Source: Planctomycetales bacterium ZRK34 (GTDB taxonomy: Bacteria; Planctomycetota; Phycisphaerae; Phycisphaerales; Zrk34). From it: 64,000 nt of DNA. The position numbers were made by a program, and so were the translations under genes. The notes under the pieces are model-generated. The model was not told where the DNA came from and made no database searches. It saw only the letters and a program-made list of their open reading frames with translations. The DNA is taken from NCBI GenBank assembly GCA_014873095.1, contig CP050848.1, positions 5,019,850 to 5,083,849 on the forward strand. Reading direction: 5' to 3'. This document shows positions 56,979 to 64,000 of the stretch, piece after piece (within the stretch, counting starts at the first letter, position 1; each line of letters opens with the position of its first letter).

Positions 56979-57158
56979 ATGCAAGAATATGAACAGCTCA
57001 AGAGCCTGGTTGAAGCCGCTGCTGAAGACATCGCCAAGGCCGAAGGCGGCAACAAGGCTGCCGGGACCCGCGTCCGCAAGTCGATGCAGGACATCAAGGC
57101 CGCCGCTCAGGCCGTCCGCGTCAAGGTTCTGGAACTGCGCGACTCGAGTCAGGGCTGA
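56979..57158 (+). CDS. Histone H1-like (Hc1-type) protein
   Basis: A 59-residue helical, Lys/Ala/Arg-rich protein that starts MQEYEQLKSLVEAAA and contains DIAKAEGGNKAAGTRVRK, matching the N-terminal domain of chlamydial Hc1 histone-like proteins. GGAG sits nine bases before the ATG. It lacks the long Lys/Ala/Pro tail of chlamydial Hc1. It presumably binds and compacts DNA. A GC hairpin with no U-tract (57171-57192) follows. Confidence 0.75.
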   Translation: MQEYEQLKSLVEAAAEDIAKAEGGNKAAGTRVRKSMQDIKAAAQAVRVKVLELRDSSQG

Positions 57159-57316
57159 TCATCGCAGCCGCCCCGATCCGGCGGATCAGGGGTTGTAGTG
57201 CAATTTGGGAATCGCTGATTAGCCGCCGACGTGTGTTGGCGGCGTTTAAGGGGTCTGTGACGTGTGATTGACACGCCGCACAGCTATGGTTCTTTCACGC
57301 CGCAAGTGAGCTTCGC

Positions 57317-57790
57317 ATGCCTCCGAGCCTGTTTTTCGACCTCAGCCAGATCGATTTCGACAACCCCGTTGGCGGGCCTGAAGAGATCGAATCCATCAAC
57401 CCCCAGCGCGGCGACATGCGCCACCTCGACGCCATCGACTGGCTCGCCGATGACATGACCGCCGTCGTCGGGCACAAGGATGTTCGTGACGACGAATTCT
57501 GGGTGCCGGGGCACATTCCCGGTCGGCCGCTGCTGCCGGGTGTGATCATGATCGAGGCCGCCGCCCAACTCGCCGCCTACATCATGATCAAGCGTCGCCC
57601 CGATGCCGGGTTTGTCGGGTTCGTAGGATGCGACAACGTCAAGTTTCGCGGGCAGGTCGCCCCCGGTCAGCGCCTGATCCTGCTGGGCAAGGAAGTGCAG
57701 TTCAAACCCCGCCGTGTCATCTGCGACGCCCAGGGCGTCGTCGACGGCCAACTCGTCTTCGAAGCCCGCATCACCGGCATGCCGATCTGA
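57317..57790 (+). CDS. FabZ/FabA-like hotdog protein
   Basis: A 157-residue hotdog protein. VPGHIPGRPLLPGVIMIEAAAQLAAY contains the catalytic-type His and Glu of FabZ. The N-terminal ~40 residues (MPPSLFFDLSQIDFDNPVG...) are an extension not typical of FabZ. It is the third such protein within 9 kb and lies alone. It may supply dehydration to the same acyl pathway as the ACP cluster. Confidence 0.82.
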   Translation: MPPSLFFDLSQIDFDNPVGGPEEIESINPQRGDMRHLDAIDWLADDMTAVVGHKDVRDDEFWVPGHIPGRPLLPGVIMIEAAAQLAAYIMIKRRPDAGFVGFVGCDNVKFRGQVAPGQRLILLGKEVQFKPRRVICDAQGVVDGQLVFEARITGMPI

Positions 57791-57823
57791 CCCCCGCAAG
57801 TATCCCTCAAATGTTTCATCAAG

Positions 57824-57852
57824 CCCGATGCTGAGCGCAGCGAAGCGTCGGG
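57824..57852 (+). repeat. Intergenic copy of dispersed palindrome
   Basis: CCCGATGCTGAGCGCAGCGA followed by AGCGTCGGG, with complementary 9-base ends (one wobble) forming a hairpin. It matches the in-frame copy at 50085-50106 at 20 of 22 positions and shares both ends with 51113-51143. Confidence 0.75.
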
Positions 57853-57969
57853 ATATCTCTGCCGATTACGCCACACTTCTTTCAGCTACTCCCACAGTTG
57901 CCACTGGCCGCTTTACCCGTGACGTGGTGTTTATACAGTATTACAGATACACCACCCGGGAGGCGTCTC

Positions 57970-58551
57970 ATGCAATGCCCCGTCTGTAAAACTGCGTCAC
58001 TGCACAACGATCAACTTGAGTCCAATCTCGCCACGCTCAGTTGCACCGCGTGCGGCGGACATTGGATCAAAAGCTATCAGTATTGGCGATGGCGCGATGC
58101 CCATGGCCGTGACCTTCCTGAACTGCCGCCCACGCCGATTCTCGACGAGGCGTCATCTGTGCCGAATGCTGGCTCAGCCACTGCTCCGCGCCTGTGTCCT
58201 GATTGCGGTCACTTCATGCGCCGTTATCCCGTTGGGCACGAGACCGACATCGAACTCGAACGTTGCGGGAACTGCGGCGGCATGTGGTTCGATGCCAGCG
58301 AATGGGAATCACTCCGCGAGCGCAACTTGCACGACGATGTGCATAAGGTCTTCTCCGAAGTCTGGCAAACCGAAGTGTTCCGTCGCCAACGAGCCGAAGC
58401 CCGGGAGAAACTCCTGCATGAGATGCTCGGTGCAGAGGATCTCGACAAGGTGCGAAATATTAAGAGTTGGCTCGACAAACACCCGCGTCGTAGCGAGCTT
58501 TATGCACTGCTGCACGAAGGGTATCCCGATCATCGACTTTTTGGTGAGTGA
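57970..58551 (+). CDS. Two zinc-ribbon (TFIIB-type) protein
   Basis: A 193-residue protein with two zinc ribbons: CPVC...CTACGG near residues 3-31 and CPDCG...CGNCGGMWFDASEWESL near 75-110, the latter matching the zf-TFIIB family. The C-terminal ~80 residues are charged and helical. GGGAGG precedes the ATG at 57970. It converges with, and overlaps by 22 bases, the OxyR-type gene. Function unknown; such proteins are common in planctomycetes. Confidence 0.75.
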   Translation: MQCPVCKTASLHNDQLESNLATLSCTACGGHWIKSYQYWRWRDAHGRDLPELPPTPILDEASSVPNAGSATAPRLCPDCGHFMRRYPVGHETDIELERCGNCGGMWFDASEWESLRERNLHDDVHKVFSEVWQTEVFRRQRAEAREKLLHEMLGAEDLDKVRNIKSWLDKHPRRSELYALLHEGYPDHRLFGE

Positions 58552-59441
58552 TACCGCAACGTGGTGAGTTGGTCTTTGAGTATCTCCGCCAGCGTCCGCA
58601 GCAGGGGGGAGTACCCGCGGTTGGTGCGCCAGGCCAGGGTGATCACACGACTCGGGGCGTGGGTGCGAATCGGCAGAAAGTGATAGCTGCTCTGTGAGCT
58701 TGTCGCCGCCGCCATTTCGGGGACGACCGACACGCCGAGGCCCATCCGCACCAGTTCCAGCACCGTCATCAACTGCGATGATCGGCACACGATGCGGCTG
58801 CCCACGCCGCGCGTGGCGCAGAACTCGTTGACCTGCCTGCCCAGGCAGTGCATGCGGCTGATCAGCACGACGGGCTGTTCGCGCAGGTCCGTCAGATTCA
58901 CATGCCGCTTTTTCGCCAGCGGGCTGCTCATCGGCACGACTGCCATCATCTTTTCTGTCGCCAGCGTCTGATACTCGACGAGCTCGTGCTCGACGGGTGT
59001 GCTCATGATGGCCGCGTCCAGTGTGTTGTCGACGAGCCCTTCGACGAGCCGTTCGCTGAGGTCTTCGGTGATCTGCAACTCGCAGCGGTCAAACCGCCGG
59101 GTGAACTGCGACAGCGCCCCCGGCAGAAGATACGGCGCGATGGTGGCGATCGCGCCCAGGTGAAACCCGCCGCACCCGGCATCCAGGTCATCGCGCAGCA
59201 GTCGGCCGGCGTCCTGCACCTCGGCGAGTATCCGCTTGGCGCGCGGCAGCAGGGCGCGTCCGGCATCATTCAGCGCGATGCCGCGCCCCACCCGGTCGAA
59301 CAGCGGCATCCCCACGGACTTTTCCAGCTTCTGGATCTGTTGACTGACCGTGGGCTGTGCCGTCTCGCATCGCTGTGACGCCCGGCTGATCGACCCGGCC
59401 TCCGCCGCGGCCACGAAGTAACGAAGTTGATGTAGTTCCAT
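58530..59441 (-). CDS. oxyR: LysR-family peroxide regulator (OxyR type)
   Basis: A 303-residue LysR-type regulator. The winged helix-turn-helix occupies residues 1-60 (SISRASQRCETAQPTVSQQI). In the effector domain, SRMHCLGRQVNEFC places cysteines at 199 and 208, the same positions as the redox-sensing pair of E. coli OxyR. It diverges from the catalase gene, its expected target. Start MELHQLRYF at 59441; an ATG nine bases upstream would add three residues. Confidence 0.9.
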   Translation of the reverse strand: MELHQLRYFVAAAEAGSISRASQRCETAQPTVSQQIQKLEKSVGMPLFDRVGRGIALNDAGRALLPRAKRILAEVQDAGRLLRDDLDAGCGGFHLGAIATIAPYLLPGALSQFTRRFDRCELQITEDLSERLVEGLVDNTLDAAIMSTPVEHELVEYQTLATEKMMAVVPMSSPLAKKRHVNLTDLREQPVVLISRMHCLGRQVNEFCATRGVGSRIVCRSSQLMTVLELVRMGLGVSVVPEMAAATSSQSSYHFLPIRTHAPSRVITLAWRTNRGYSPLLRTLAEILKDQLTTLRYHSPKSR

Positions 59442-59476
59442 AGCTATCACCTATTAGTTATATCGATAATACATCG
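59440..59476. promoter_or_regulatory. Candidate OxyR operator
   Basis: ATAG-N7-CTAT-N7-ATCG-N7-ATCG follows the OxyR consensus ATAG-N7-CTAT-N7-ATAG-N7-CTAT perfectly in the first two quarters and partly in the third; the fourth does not match. It overlaps the oxyR start and lies 69-105 bases upstream of the catalase start, where it could regulate both. Confidence 0.4.
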
Positions 59477-59544
59477 TTGATCGTGAATAATCCAGCGGCT
59501 ACTCTGACATCAGTTAATTCAAACCACCATTGGAGGTCGCACTC

Positions 59545-61041
59545 ATGTCACAGCAGCACAACAAATCCAAATGCCCCGTTCTCACCACCGCCGAGGGAGC
59601 CCCCATCGGCATGCAGCAGGCGATGACCGCCGGGCCGCGCGGGCCGCTGCTCATGCAGGATGTTCAACTGCTCGAGCAGATGCAGCATTTCAACCGCGAG
59701 CGCATCCCCGAGCGCGTCGTCCACGCCAAGGGCTCCGGCGCCTACGGCACCTTCACCGTCACCGGCGACATCACCCGGTACACCAGCGCGTCGCTGTTCA
59801 GCGAGGTCGGCAAGCAGACCGATCTGTTTGTGCGGTTTTCAACCGTCGCCGGTGAGCGCGGCGCCGCCGATGCCGAACGTGATGTGCGCGGTTTCGCCGT
59901 CAAGTTCTACACCGACCAGGGCAACTGGGACATGGTCGGCAACAACACACCCGTCTTCTTCATCCGCGATCCTTACAAGTTCGCCAACTTCATCCACACC
60001 CAGAAGCGGCTGCCGGACAAGAACGTCCGCAACAACGATATGCAGTGGGACTTCTGGTCGATGTGTCCCGAGTCGCTGCACCAGGTGACAATCCTGTTTT
60101 CCGACCGCGGCATCCCCGCCAGCTATCGCAATATGAACGGGTACTCCTCGCACACGTATTCGTTCATCAATGCCGACGGCGAGCGCGTCTGGTGCAAGTT
60201 CCACTTCAAGACCGACCAGGGCATCAAGTGCATGACCGACGACGAGTCGGCGAACACCATCGCCGGTGATCGTGAGTCGCATCAGCGTGACCTCTTCGAA
60301 GCGATCGAGCGCGGCGAGTATCCGACCTGGACGGTGCATGTGCAGATCATGACCCAGGAGCAGGCAGATCAGTTTCAGTGGAATCCGTTCGACCTGACCA
60401 AGGTCTGGCCGCACGCAGATTATCCGCTGATCGAGGTGGGGCGGATGGAGCTGAACCGCAACCCGGAAAATTATCACGCGGAAGTCGAACAGGCGGCGTT
60501 CAAGCCTTCCGCGCTGGTGCCGGGGATCGGCCCGAGCCCGGACAAGATGCTTCAGGCCCGGCTGATGAGCTATGCCGACACGCACCTGCACCGCCTCGGC
60601 GTCAACCACCATCAGATTCCGGTCAACAAGCCGCGCTGCCCCGTGATGCACTACATGCGCGACGGTCACCTGGCCACCGCCGAAACCTACGGCAGCGCCC
60701 CCAACTACTGGCCCAACACCCGCGAAGGCGCCCCCGAGCCGGAGCCGAAGTTCAAAGATCCCGCCTGGAAACTCGGCCAGACGATTGTCGACCGCTATGA
60801 TTCAACCGAAGACCACGATGACTTCACGCAGGCCGGGAACCTGTACCGGATGTTCGATGAAGGTCATCGTGATCGTCTGACCACGCGGATCGCCGGCGTG
60901 CTCGGCGACGCTCGACAGGATGTGCAGATGCGACAGCTCTGTCACTTCTTCCGGGCAGACCCGGATTACGGGCGGCGCGTGGCCGAGAAACTGGGAATCG
61001 AAATCCCCGAAGAAATGCTCAACGCCGCACGGAACGCCTGA
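59545..61041 (+). CDS. katA: Heme catalase
   Basis: A 498-residue monofunctional catalase that disproportionates hydrogen peroxide. The distal His is H60 in ERVVHAKGSGAYG, a GNNTPVFF segment supplies the Asn, and the proximal heme Tyr is Y343 in RLMSYADTHLHR. The C-terminus is of the short type (no flavodoxin-like extension). GGAGG lies nine bases before the ATG. The gene diverges from oxyR and is followed after 2 bases by a DUF454 gene, so peroxide control of both is likely. Confidence 0.96.
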   Translation: MSQQHNKSKCPVLTTAEGAPIGMQQAMTAGPRGPLLMQDVQLLEQMQHFNRERIPERVVHAKGSGAYGTFTVTGDITRYTSASLFSEVGKQTDLFVRFSTVAGERGAADAERDVRGFAVKFYTDQGNWDMVGNNTPVFFIRDPYKFANFIHTQKRLPDKNVRNNDMQWDFWSMCPESLHQVTILFSDRGIPASYRNMNGYSSHTYSFINADGERVWCKFHFKTDQGIKCMTDDESANTIAGDRESHQRDLFEAIERGEYPTWTVHVQIMTQEQADQFQWNPFDLTKVWPHADYPLIEVGRMELNRNPENYHAEVEQAAFKPSALVPGIGPSPDKMLQARLMSYADTHLHRLGVNHHQIPVNKPRCPVMHYMRDGHLATAETYGSAPNYWPNTREGAPEPEPKFKDPAWKLGQTIVDRYDSTEDHDDFTQAGNLYRMFDEGHRDRLTTRIAGVLGDARQDVQMRQLCHFFRADPDYGRRVAEKLGIEIPEEMLNAARNA

Positions 61042-61043
61042 AC

Positions 61044-61484
61044 ATGAGCCGTGACTTTTCCAGTACGCGACCCGAAGCAGCTGAGGTTCGCCCCCGTTCG
61101 CAGCGGTGGGCGAACCGGCTGCTCGCGTTGGCAGCGATCTCGCTGTTCGCCATCGGCTGGATCGGACTGATTCTGCCCGGCCTGCCGACGACGATCTTCT
61201 GGATCTTCGCCGCCGTGCTGGCGACGCGCTCGTGCCCGACGCTGCAACGTCACATCTACAACAGCGGCCGACTCGGTCAAAGCGTCAAGCTGTACGTGGA
61301 AGAACACGCCCTGACGCCTCGCGCCAAAAGGGGCGCCTTGATCGGCATGACCTGCGGTGTCAGCGTTTCGGCGATCGTCATGAGCCTGACGGGCACCCCC
61401 GAGTGGATCGTCGGCCTCGTCATCGCCGCGGGATTCATCGGCGGCGCCTATGTCATCTGGGGCATCAACACCGCTTCATCTTGA
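61044..61484 (+). CDS. DUF454 (YbaN-type) inner-membrane protein
   Basis: A 146-residue membrane protein with about three to four transmembrane helices. The first includes GWIGLILPGLPTTIFWIFAA, the DUF454 signature, followed by the CPTLQRHIYNSGRLG loop. It lies 2 bases after the catalase gene and shares its transcript. Function of the family is unknown; co-expression with catalase hints at stress, but that is weak. Confidence 0.85.
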   Translation: MSRDFSSTRPEAAEVRPRSQRWANRLLALAAISLFAIGWIGLILPGLPTTIFWIFAAVLATRSCPTLQRHIYNSGRLGQSVKLYVEEHALTPRAKRGALIGMTCGVSVSAIVMSLTGTPEWIVGLVIAAGFIGGAYVIWGINTASS

Positions 61485-61515
61485 TCAGACATCCGATTCG
61501 TGTTCTGATGAACGC

Positions 61516-62658
61516 ATGAGCCTGCTGCATCGAGTCGGGTGTATTCTGGCCATCGGTGTCACCGCATGGTTGGGTTCGTGTCGAGCCACGTCGCCGATGC
61601 CTGCCGAAGCGCCATCGCTCCAGCGGATTGTGGTCAGTCAAGACGGGCGGCACTTCGTCGGCGAACGTACCGGGCAGCGTGTTGTGATCTGGGGCGTCAA
61701 TTACGATCACGATCATGAAGGCCGTCTGCTTGAAGACTACTGGTATGACCAGTGGCCGATCGTCGTTGAAGACTTTCACGAGATCAAGGCGCTTGGGGCC
61801 AATGCGGTGCGGGTGCATCTGCAGGTCGGTCGATTCATGATCGGCCCGGATGCGGTCAACGAAAGGGCGATTCAACAGTTGGCCAGGCTGGTCAAACTCG
61901 CCGAGCGCATCGGGCTCTATCTCGATATCACCGGGCTGGGCTGTTACCACAAAGCCGATGTCCCGGCGTGGTACGACACGCTGAGTGAACACGACCGCTG
62001 GGAAGTTCAGGCGACATTCTGGCAGGCGGTGGCGGGGGTGTGTGCCGACAGCCCGACGATCTTCTGCTACGACCTGATGAACGAACCGATCCTGCCGGGA
62101 CGCAACAAGGTCGAGACCGACTGGCTGGCCGGTGAATTCGGCGGCAAGCATTTCGTGCAGCGGATCAGTCTGGACCTGGCCGGCCGCACACGTCAGCAGG
62201 TGGCCGGGGCGTGGGTCAATCGTCTGACCAAGGCGATACGCAGCCGTGATAAACGACACATGATCACCGTCGGCGTGATTCCATGGGTGATGACATTTCC
62301 CGGGGCGCGCCCGCTGTTTTACGATGATGCGGTCGGCGCCGGGCTCGACTTCGTCAGCATTCATGTGTATCCGCGCAAGGGTGAACTCGACAGCGCACTG
62401 AATGCCGTGAAGGTGTTCGACCTCGGTAAGCCGCTCGTGATCGAAGAGTGCGCGCCGCTTTACTGTGGGCGTGAAGCGTTCGATCGGTTTGTTGATGCTT
62501 CACGCGATCGCGCCGACGGGTACTTCGGCTTTTACTGGGGCCGCACCCTGGCGGAGTGCCGGGCGGACAACACATTGCGCAGCGGCATCATGGCCGATTG
62601 GCTGGACTACTTTCAGACCAAGTCGCCGCAGATGATCCCTGCGGAAGATTCACGTTGA
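61516..62658 (+). CDS. GH5-like glycoside hydrolase lipoprotein
   Basis: A 380-residue exported TIM-barrel hydrolase. The lipobox lies in AWLGSC. GH-A clan features are visible: the acid/base Glu in YDLMNEP and a candidate nucleophile Glu in VIEECAPLY; substrate loops include HVYPRKGEL. The ATG at 61516 gives a normal signal; longer starts overlap the DUF454 gene. Substrate may be a beta-1,4-linked glycan, but the subfamily cannot be told from sequence alone. Confidence 0.82.
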   Translation: MSLLHRVGCILAIGVTAWLGSCRATSPMPAEAPSLQRIVVSQDGRHFVGERTGQRVVIWGVNYDHDHEGRLLEDYWYDQWPIVVEDFHEIKALGANAVRVHLQVGRFMIGPDAVNERAIQQLARLVKLAERIGLYLDITGLGCYHKADVPAWYDTLSEHDRWEVQATFWQAVAGVCADSPTIFCYDLMNEPILPGRNKVETDWLAGEFGGKHFVQRISLDLAGRTRQQVAGAWVNRLTKAIRSRDKRHMITVGVIPWVMTFPGARPLFYDDAVGAGLDFVSIHVYPRKGELDSALNAVKVFDLGKPLVIEECAPLYCGREAFDRFVDASRDRADGYFGFYWGRTLAECRADNTLRSGIMADWLDYFQTKSPQMIPAEDSR

Positions 62659-62667
62659 TCGTCGCGG

Positions 62668-63675
62668 TCAACGTCCCACCATGTCCATCATCTCGTCGGG
62701 ATAACGCAGGCCGGCCGCCGCGCCGGCGGGCATGATCTCATCGATGCGTTTGAACTCGTCCGAGGTCAACGCCACCTGCAACGCACCGACATTGTCTTCG
62801 AGATACCTGCGATGCTTGGTTCCGGGGATCGGCACGATATCTTCGCCCTGGGCCAGCACCCACGCCAACGCGAGCTGCGCCGCGGTGCAACCCTTCTGCT
62901 CGGCCAGCGCCTGAATGTGTTTGACCAGGTCGAGGTTCTTCTGAAAGTTCTCGCCCTGAAAGCGCGGCGTCCGCCGGCGGTAATCATCTTCCGGCAGATC
63001 ATCGAACGACTGAATCTGCCCCGTCAGAAACCCCCGGCCGAGCGGGCTGTAAGCCACGAAGCTGACGCCGAGTTCACGGCAGGTGTTCAGCAACTCCGCT
63101 TCCGGGTCGCGCGTCCACAGTGAATACTCCGACTGCAAAGCCGCGATCGGATGCACCGTCGCAGCGCGGCGCAACGTCTGCGGGCCCGCTTCAGAAAGAC
63201 CCAGGTAGCGGACTTTGCCCTGCTCGACGAGGCGCGACATGGCGCCGACGGTTTCCTCGATCGGCGTGTCGGGGTCGACGCGGTGCTGGTAGTACAGGTC
63301 GATCGTGTCGATGCCGAGCCGCTGGAGGCTGGCTTCGCAGGCGGACTGCACATAGTCGGGCTTGCCGCACACGCCTCGCACCATCGGGTCGGACGGATCG
63401 CGCACGATGCCGAACTTGGTCGCGATCACGATCTGATCCCGCCGGCCGGCGATGGCTTTGCCGACCAGGCGTTCGTTGGTGTGCGGGCCGTACATGTCAG
63501 CGGTGTCGAGAAAGTTGATGCCCAGTTCCAGGGCGCGGTCGATCGTCGCCAGCGCCTCGGCCTCATCCCGCCGGCCGTAGAAATCCGACATCCCCATGCA
63601 CCCGAGCCCGAGTGATGAAACCTCCAACTCGCTCCGCCCCAACTGATAACGCGGCATCTGTTCGGAATCGGCCAT
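62668..63675 (-). CDS. Aldo/keto reductase
   Basis: A 335-residue NADPH-dependent aldo/keto reductase. The catalytic tetrad is visible: Asp in FLDTADMYG, Tyr in the same segment, Lys in VIATKFG and His in YYQHRVD. The C-terminal cofactor site includes [15 protein letters not shown]. It resembles the AKR13/YajO-like group. Convergent with the GH5-like gene. Confidence 0.93.
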   Translation of the reverse strand: MADSEQMPRYQLGRSELEVSSLGLGCMGMSDFYGRRDEAEALATIDRALELGINFLDTADMYGPHTNERLVGKAIAGRRDQIVIATKFGIVRDPSDPMVRGVCGKPDYVQSACEASLQRLGIDTIDLYYQHRVDPDTPIEETVGAMSRLVEQGKVRYLGLSEAGPQTLRRAATVHPIAALQSEYSLWTRDPEAELLNTCRELGVSFVAYSPLGRGFLTGQIQSFDDLPEDDYRRRTPRFQGENFQKNLDLVKHIQALAEQKGCTAAQLALAWVLAQGEDIVPIPGTKHRRYLEDNVGALQVALTSDEFKRIDEIMPAGAAAGLRYPDEMMDMVGR

Positions 63676-63803
63676 GGCAACACTCCTTTGCGTGTGAATT
63701 CAAATATATAGACTACACCGTAGCGCCGCCGATGCTTCGAATGCCATCAGGCCATGACTGAATGTATTTCTCACAGAAGGTTGCTGAGCTATACTGTTGC
63801 ATC

Positions 63804-64000
63804 ATGATCAAAATCGATCGCATCCACTCGCTGTCTGACTTGCAGGCTGATCCCGAACGTCTGCTGAAGCATTTGAACCAGACTGGTCAGCCCGAGAAGC
63901 TCACCGTGGGCGATCACGAAGCGGTTCTGTTGAGCCCCGAGGCTTATGCCGCCTTGATTGACGAAGTCGAACGCGCCCGCAGTCTCGCAGTAATCGACAC
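63804..64000 (+). CDS. Phd/YefM-type antitoxin (partial, runs off the window)
   Basis: At least 65 residues, starting MIKIDRIHSLSDLQ, with LSPEAYAALIDEV typical of Phd/YefM-family antitoxins: an N-terminal DNA-binding part, then the start of the toxin-binding tail. A RelE/Doc-type toxin gene would be expected just beyond 64000. A TATACT hexamer lies about 14 bases upstream of the start. The window ends inside the gene. Confidence 0.65.
   Translation, partial: MIKIDRIHSLSDLQADPERLLKHLNQTGQPEKLTVGDHEAVLLSPEAYAALIDEVERARSLAVID

Overview
The window looks like a piece of a Planctomycetes chromosome, most likely of the Phycisphaerae type. Supporting features are secreted proteins of the DUF1501 and DUF1549/DUF1553 families, planctomycete-type cytochrome c domains (CxxCH fused to WD40 repeats), DUF1080 lectin-like proteins, Tat-secreted Gfo/Idh/MocA oxidoreductases, a PEP-CTERM protein, pseudopilin-like proteins and a FecR-type membrane protein paired with an ECF sigma factor. 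GC-rich codon use is uniform across the chromosomal part. This assignment rests on recognised families only; no database search was possible.

Left part, 1-11.9 kb: mobile DNA. Two related large serine recombinases lie about 10.2 kb apart in the same orientation. Both reading frames run into the same short sequence, which is the 3' end of a tRNA-Pro(CGG) gene still intact at 11893-11966 on the minus strand. The simplest reading is a tandem array of two elements integrated at that tRNA. The complete one (about 1681-11905) has a minus-strand cargo arm: a broken transglutaminase-like gene, a short RHS-core protein with a nuclease-toxin-like C-terminus, a CDI-type immunity candidate and an unknown partner. 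Its plus-strand arm holds a prohead protease/major capsid fusion, a DUF669/RepA-type helicase fusion, a 40-bp perfect palindrome with ten heptamer iterons, a small zinc-finger protein, a 52-residue protein overlapping the recombinase, and the recombinase itself with one internal stop. No terminase, portal or tail gene lies inside. The layout resembles a phage satellite or a deleted prophage.

Middle part, 12-48.5 kb: chromosomal genes. A four-gene minus-strand operon (DUF1501, PPC-domain protein, DUF1549/DUF1553 cytochrome-type protein, cytochrome c/WD40/coiled-coil protein) is followed by a zinc-ribbon protein and dapA. Next come an ABC-2 exporter pair, a gamma-glutamyltransferase lipoprotein, an MBL hydrolase, a three-gene ExbB/ExbD-like motor cluster, metG, pdxJ, a DUF1080-like protein, a Gfo/Idh/MocA oxidoreductase, alanine racemase, a DEAD-box-type helicase, secreted proteins of unknown role, an SGNH lipoprotein, a large secreted carbohydrate-active protein and uvrA.

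Right part, 48.8-64 kb: hotdog-fold dehydratases and an acyl carrier protein, an ECF sigma/FecR pair with a PEP-CTERM protein and a pseudopilin, secreted glycan-related proteins, a cysteine hydrolase, a histone H1-like (Hc1) protein, a third hotdog protein, an OxyR-type regulator divergent from a catalase operon, a GH5-like lipoprotein, an aldo/keto reductase and the start of a Phd/YefM-type antitoxin. Palindromic repeats sit in many gene gaps, and some appear to have entered coding sequences in frame (uvrA, a fabZ-like gene, the FecR-type gene).
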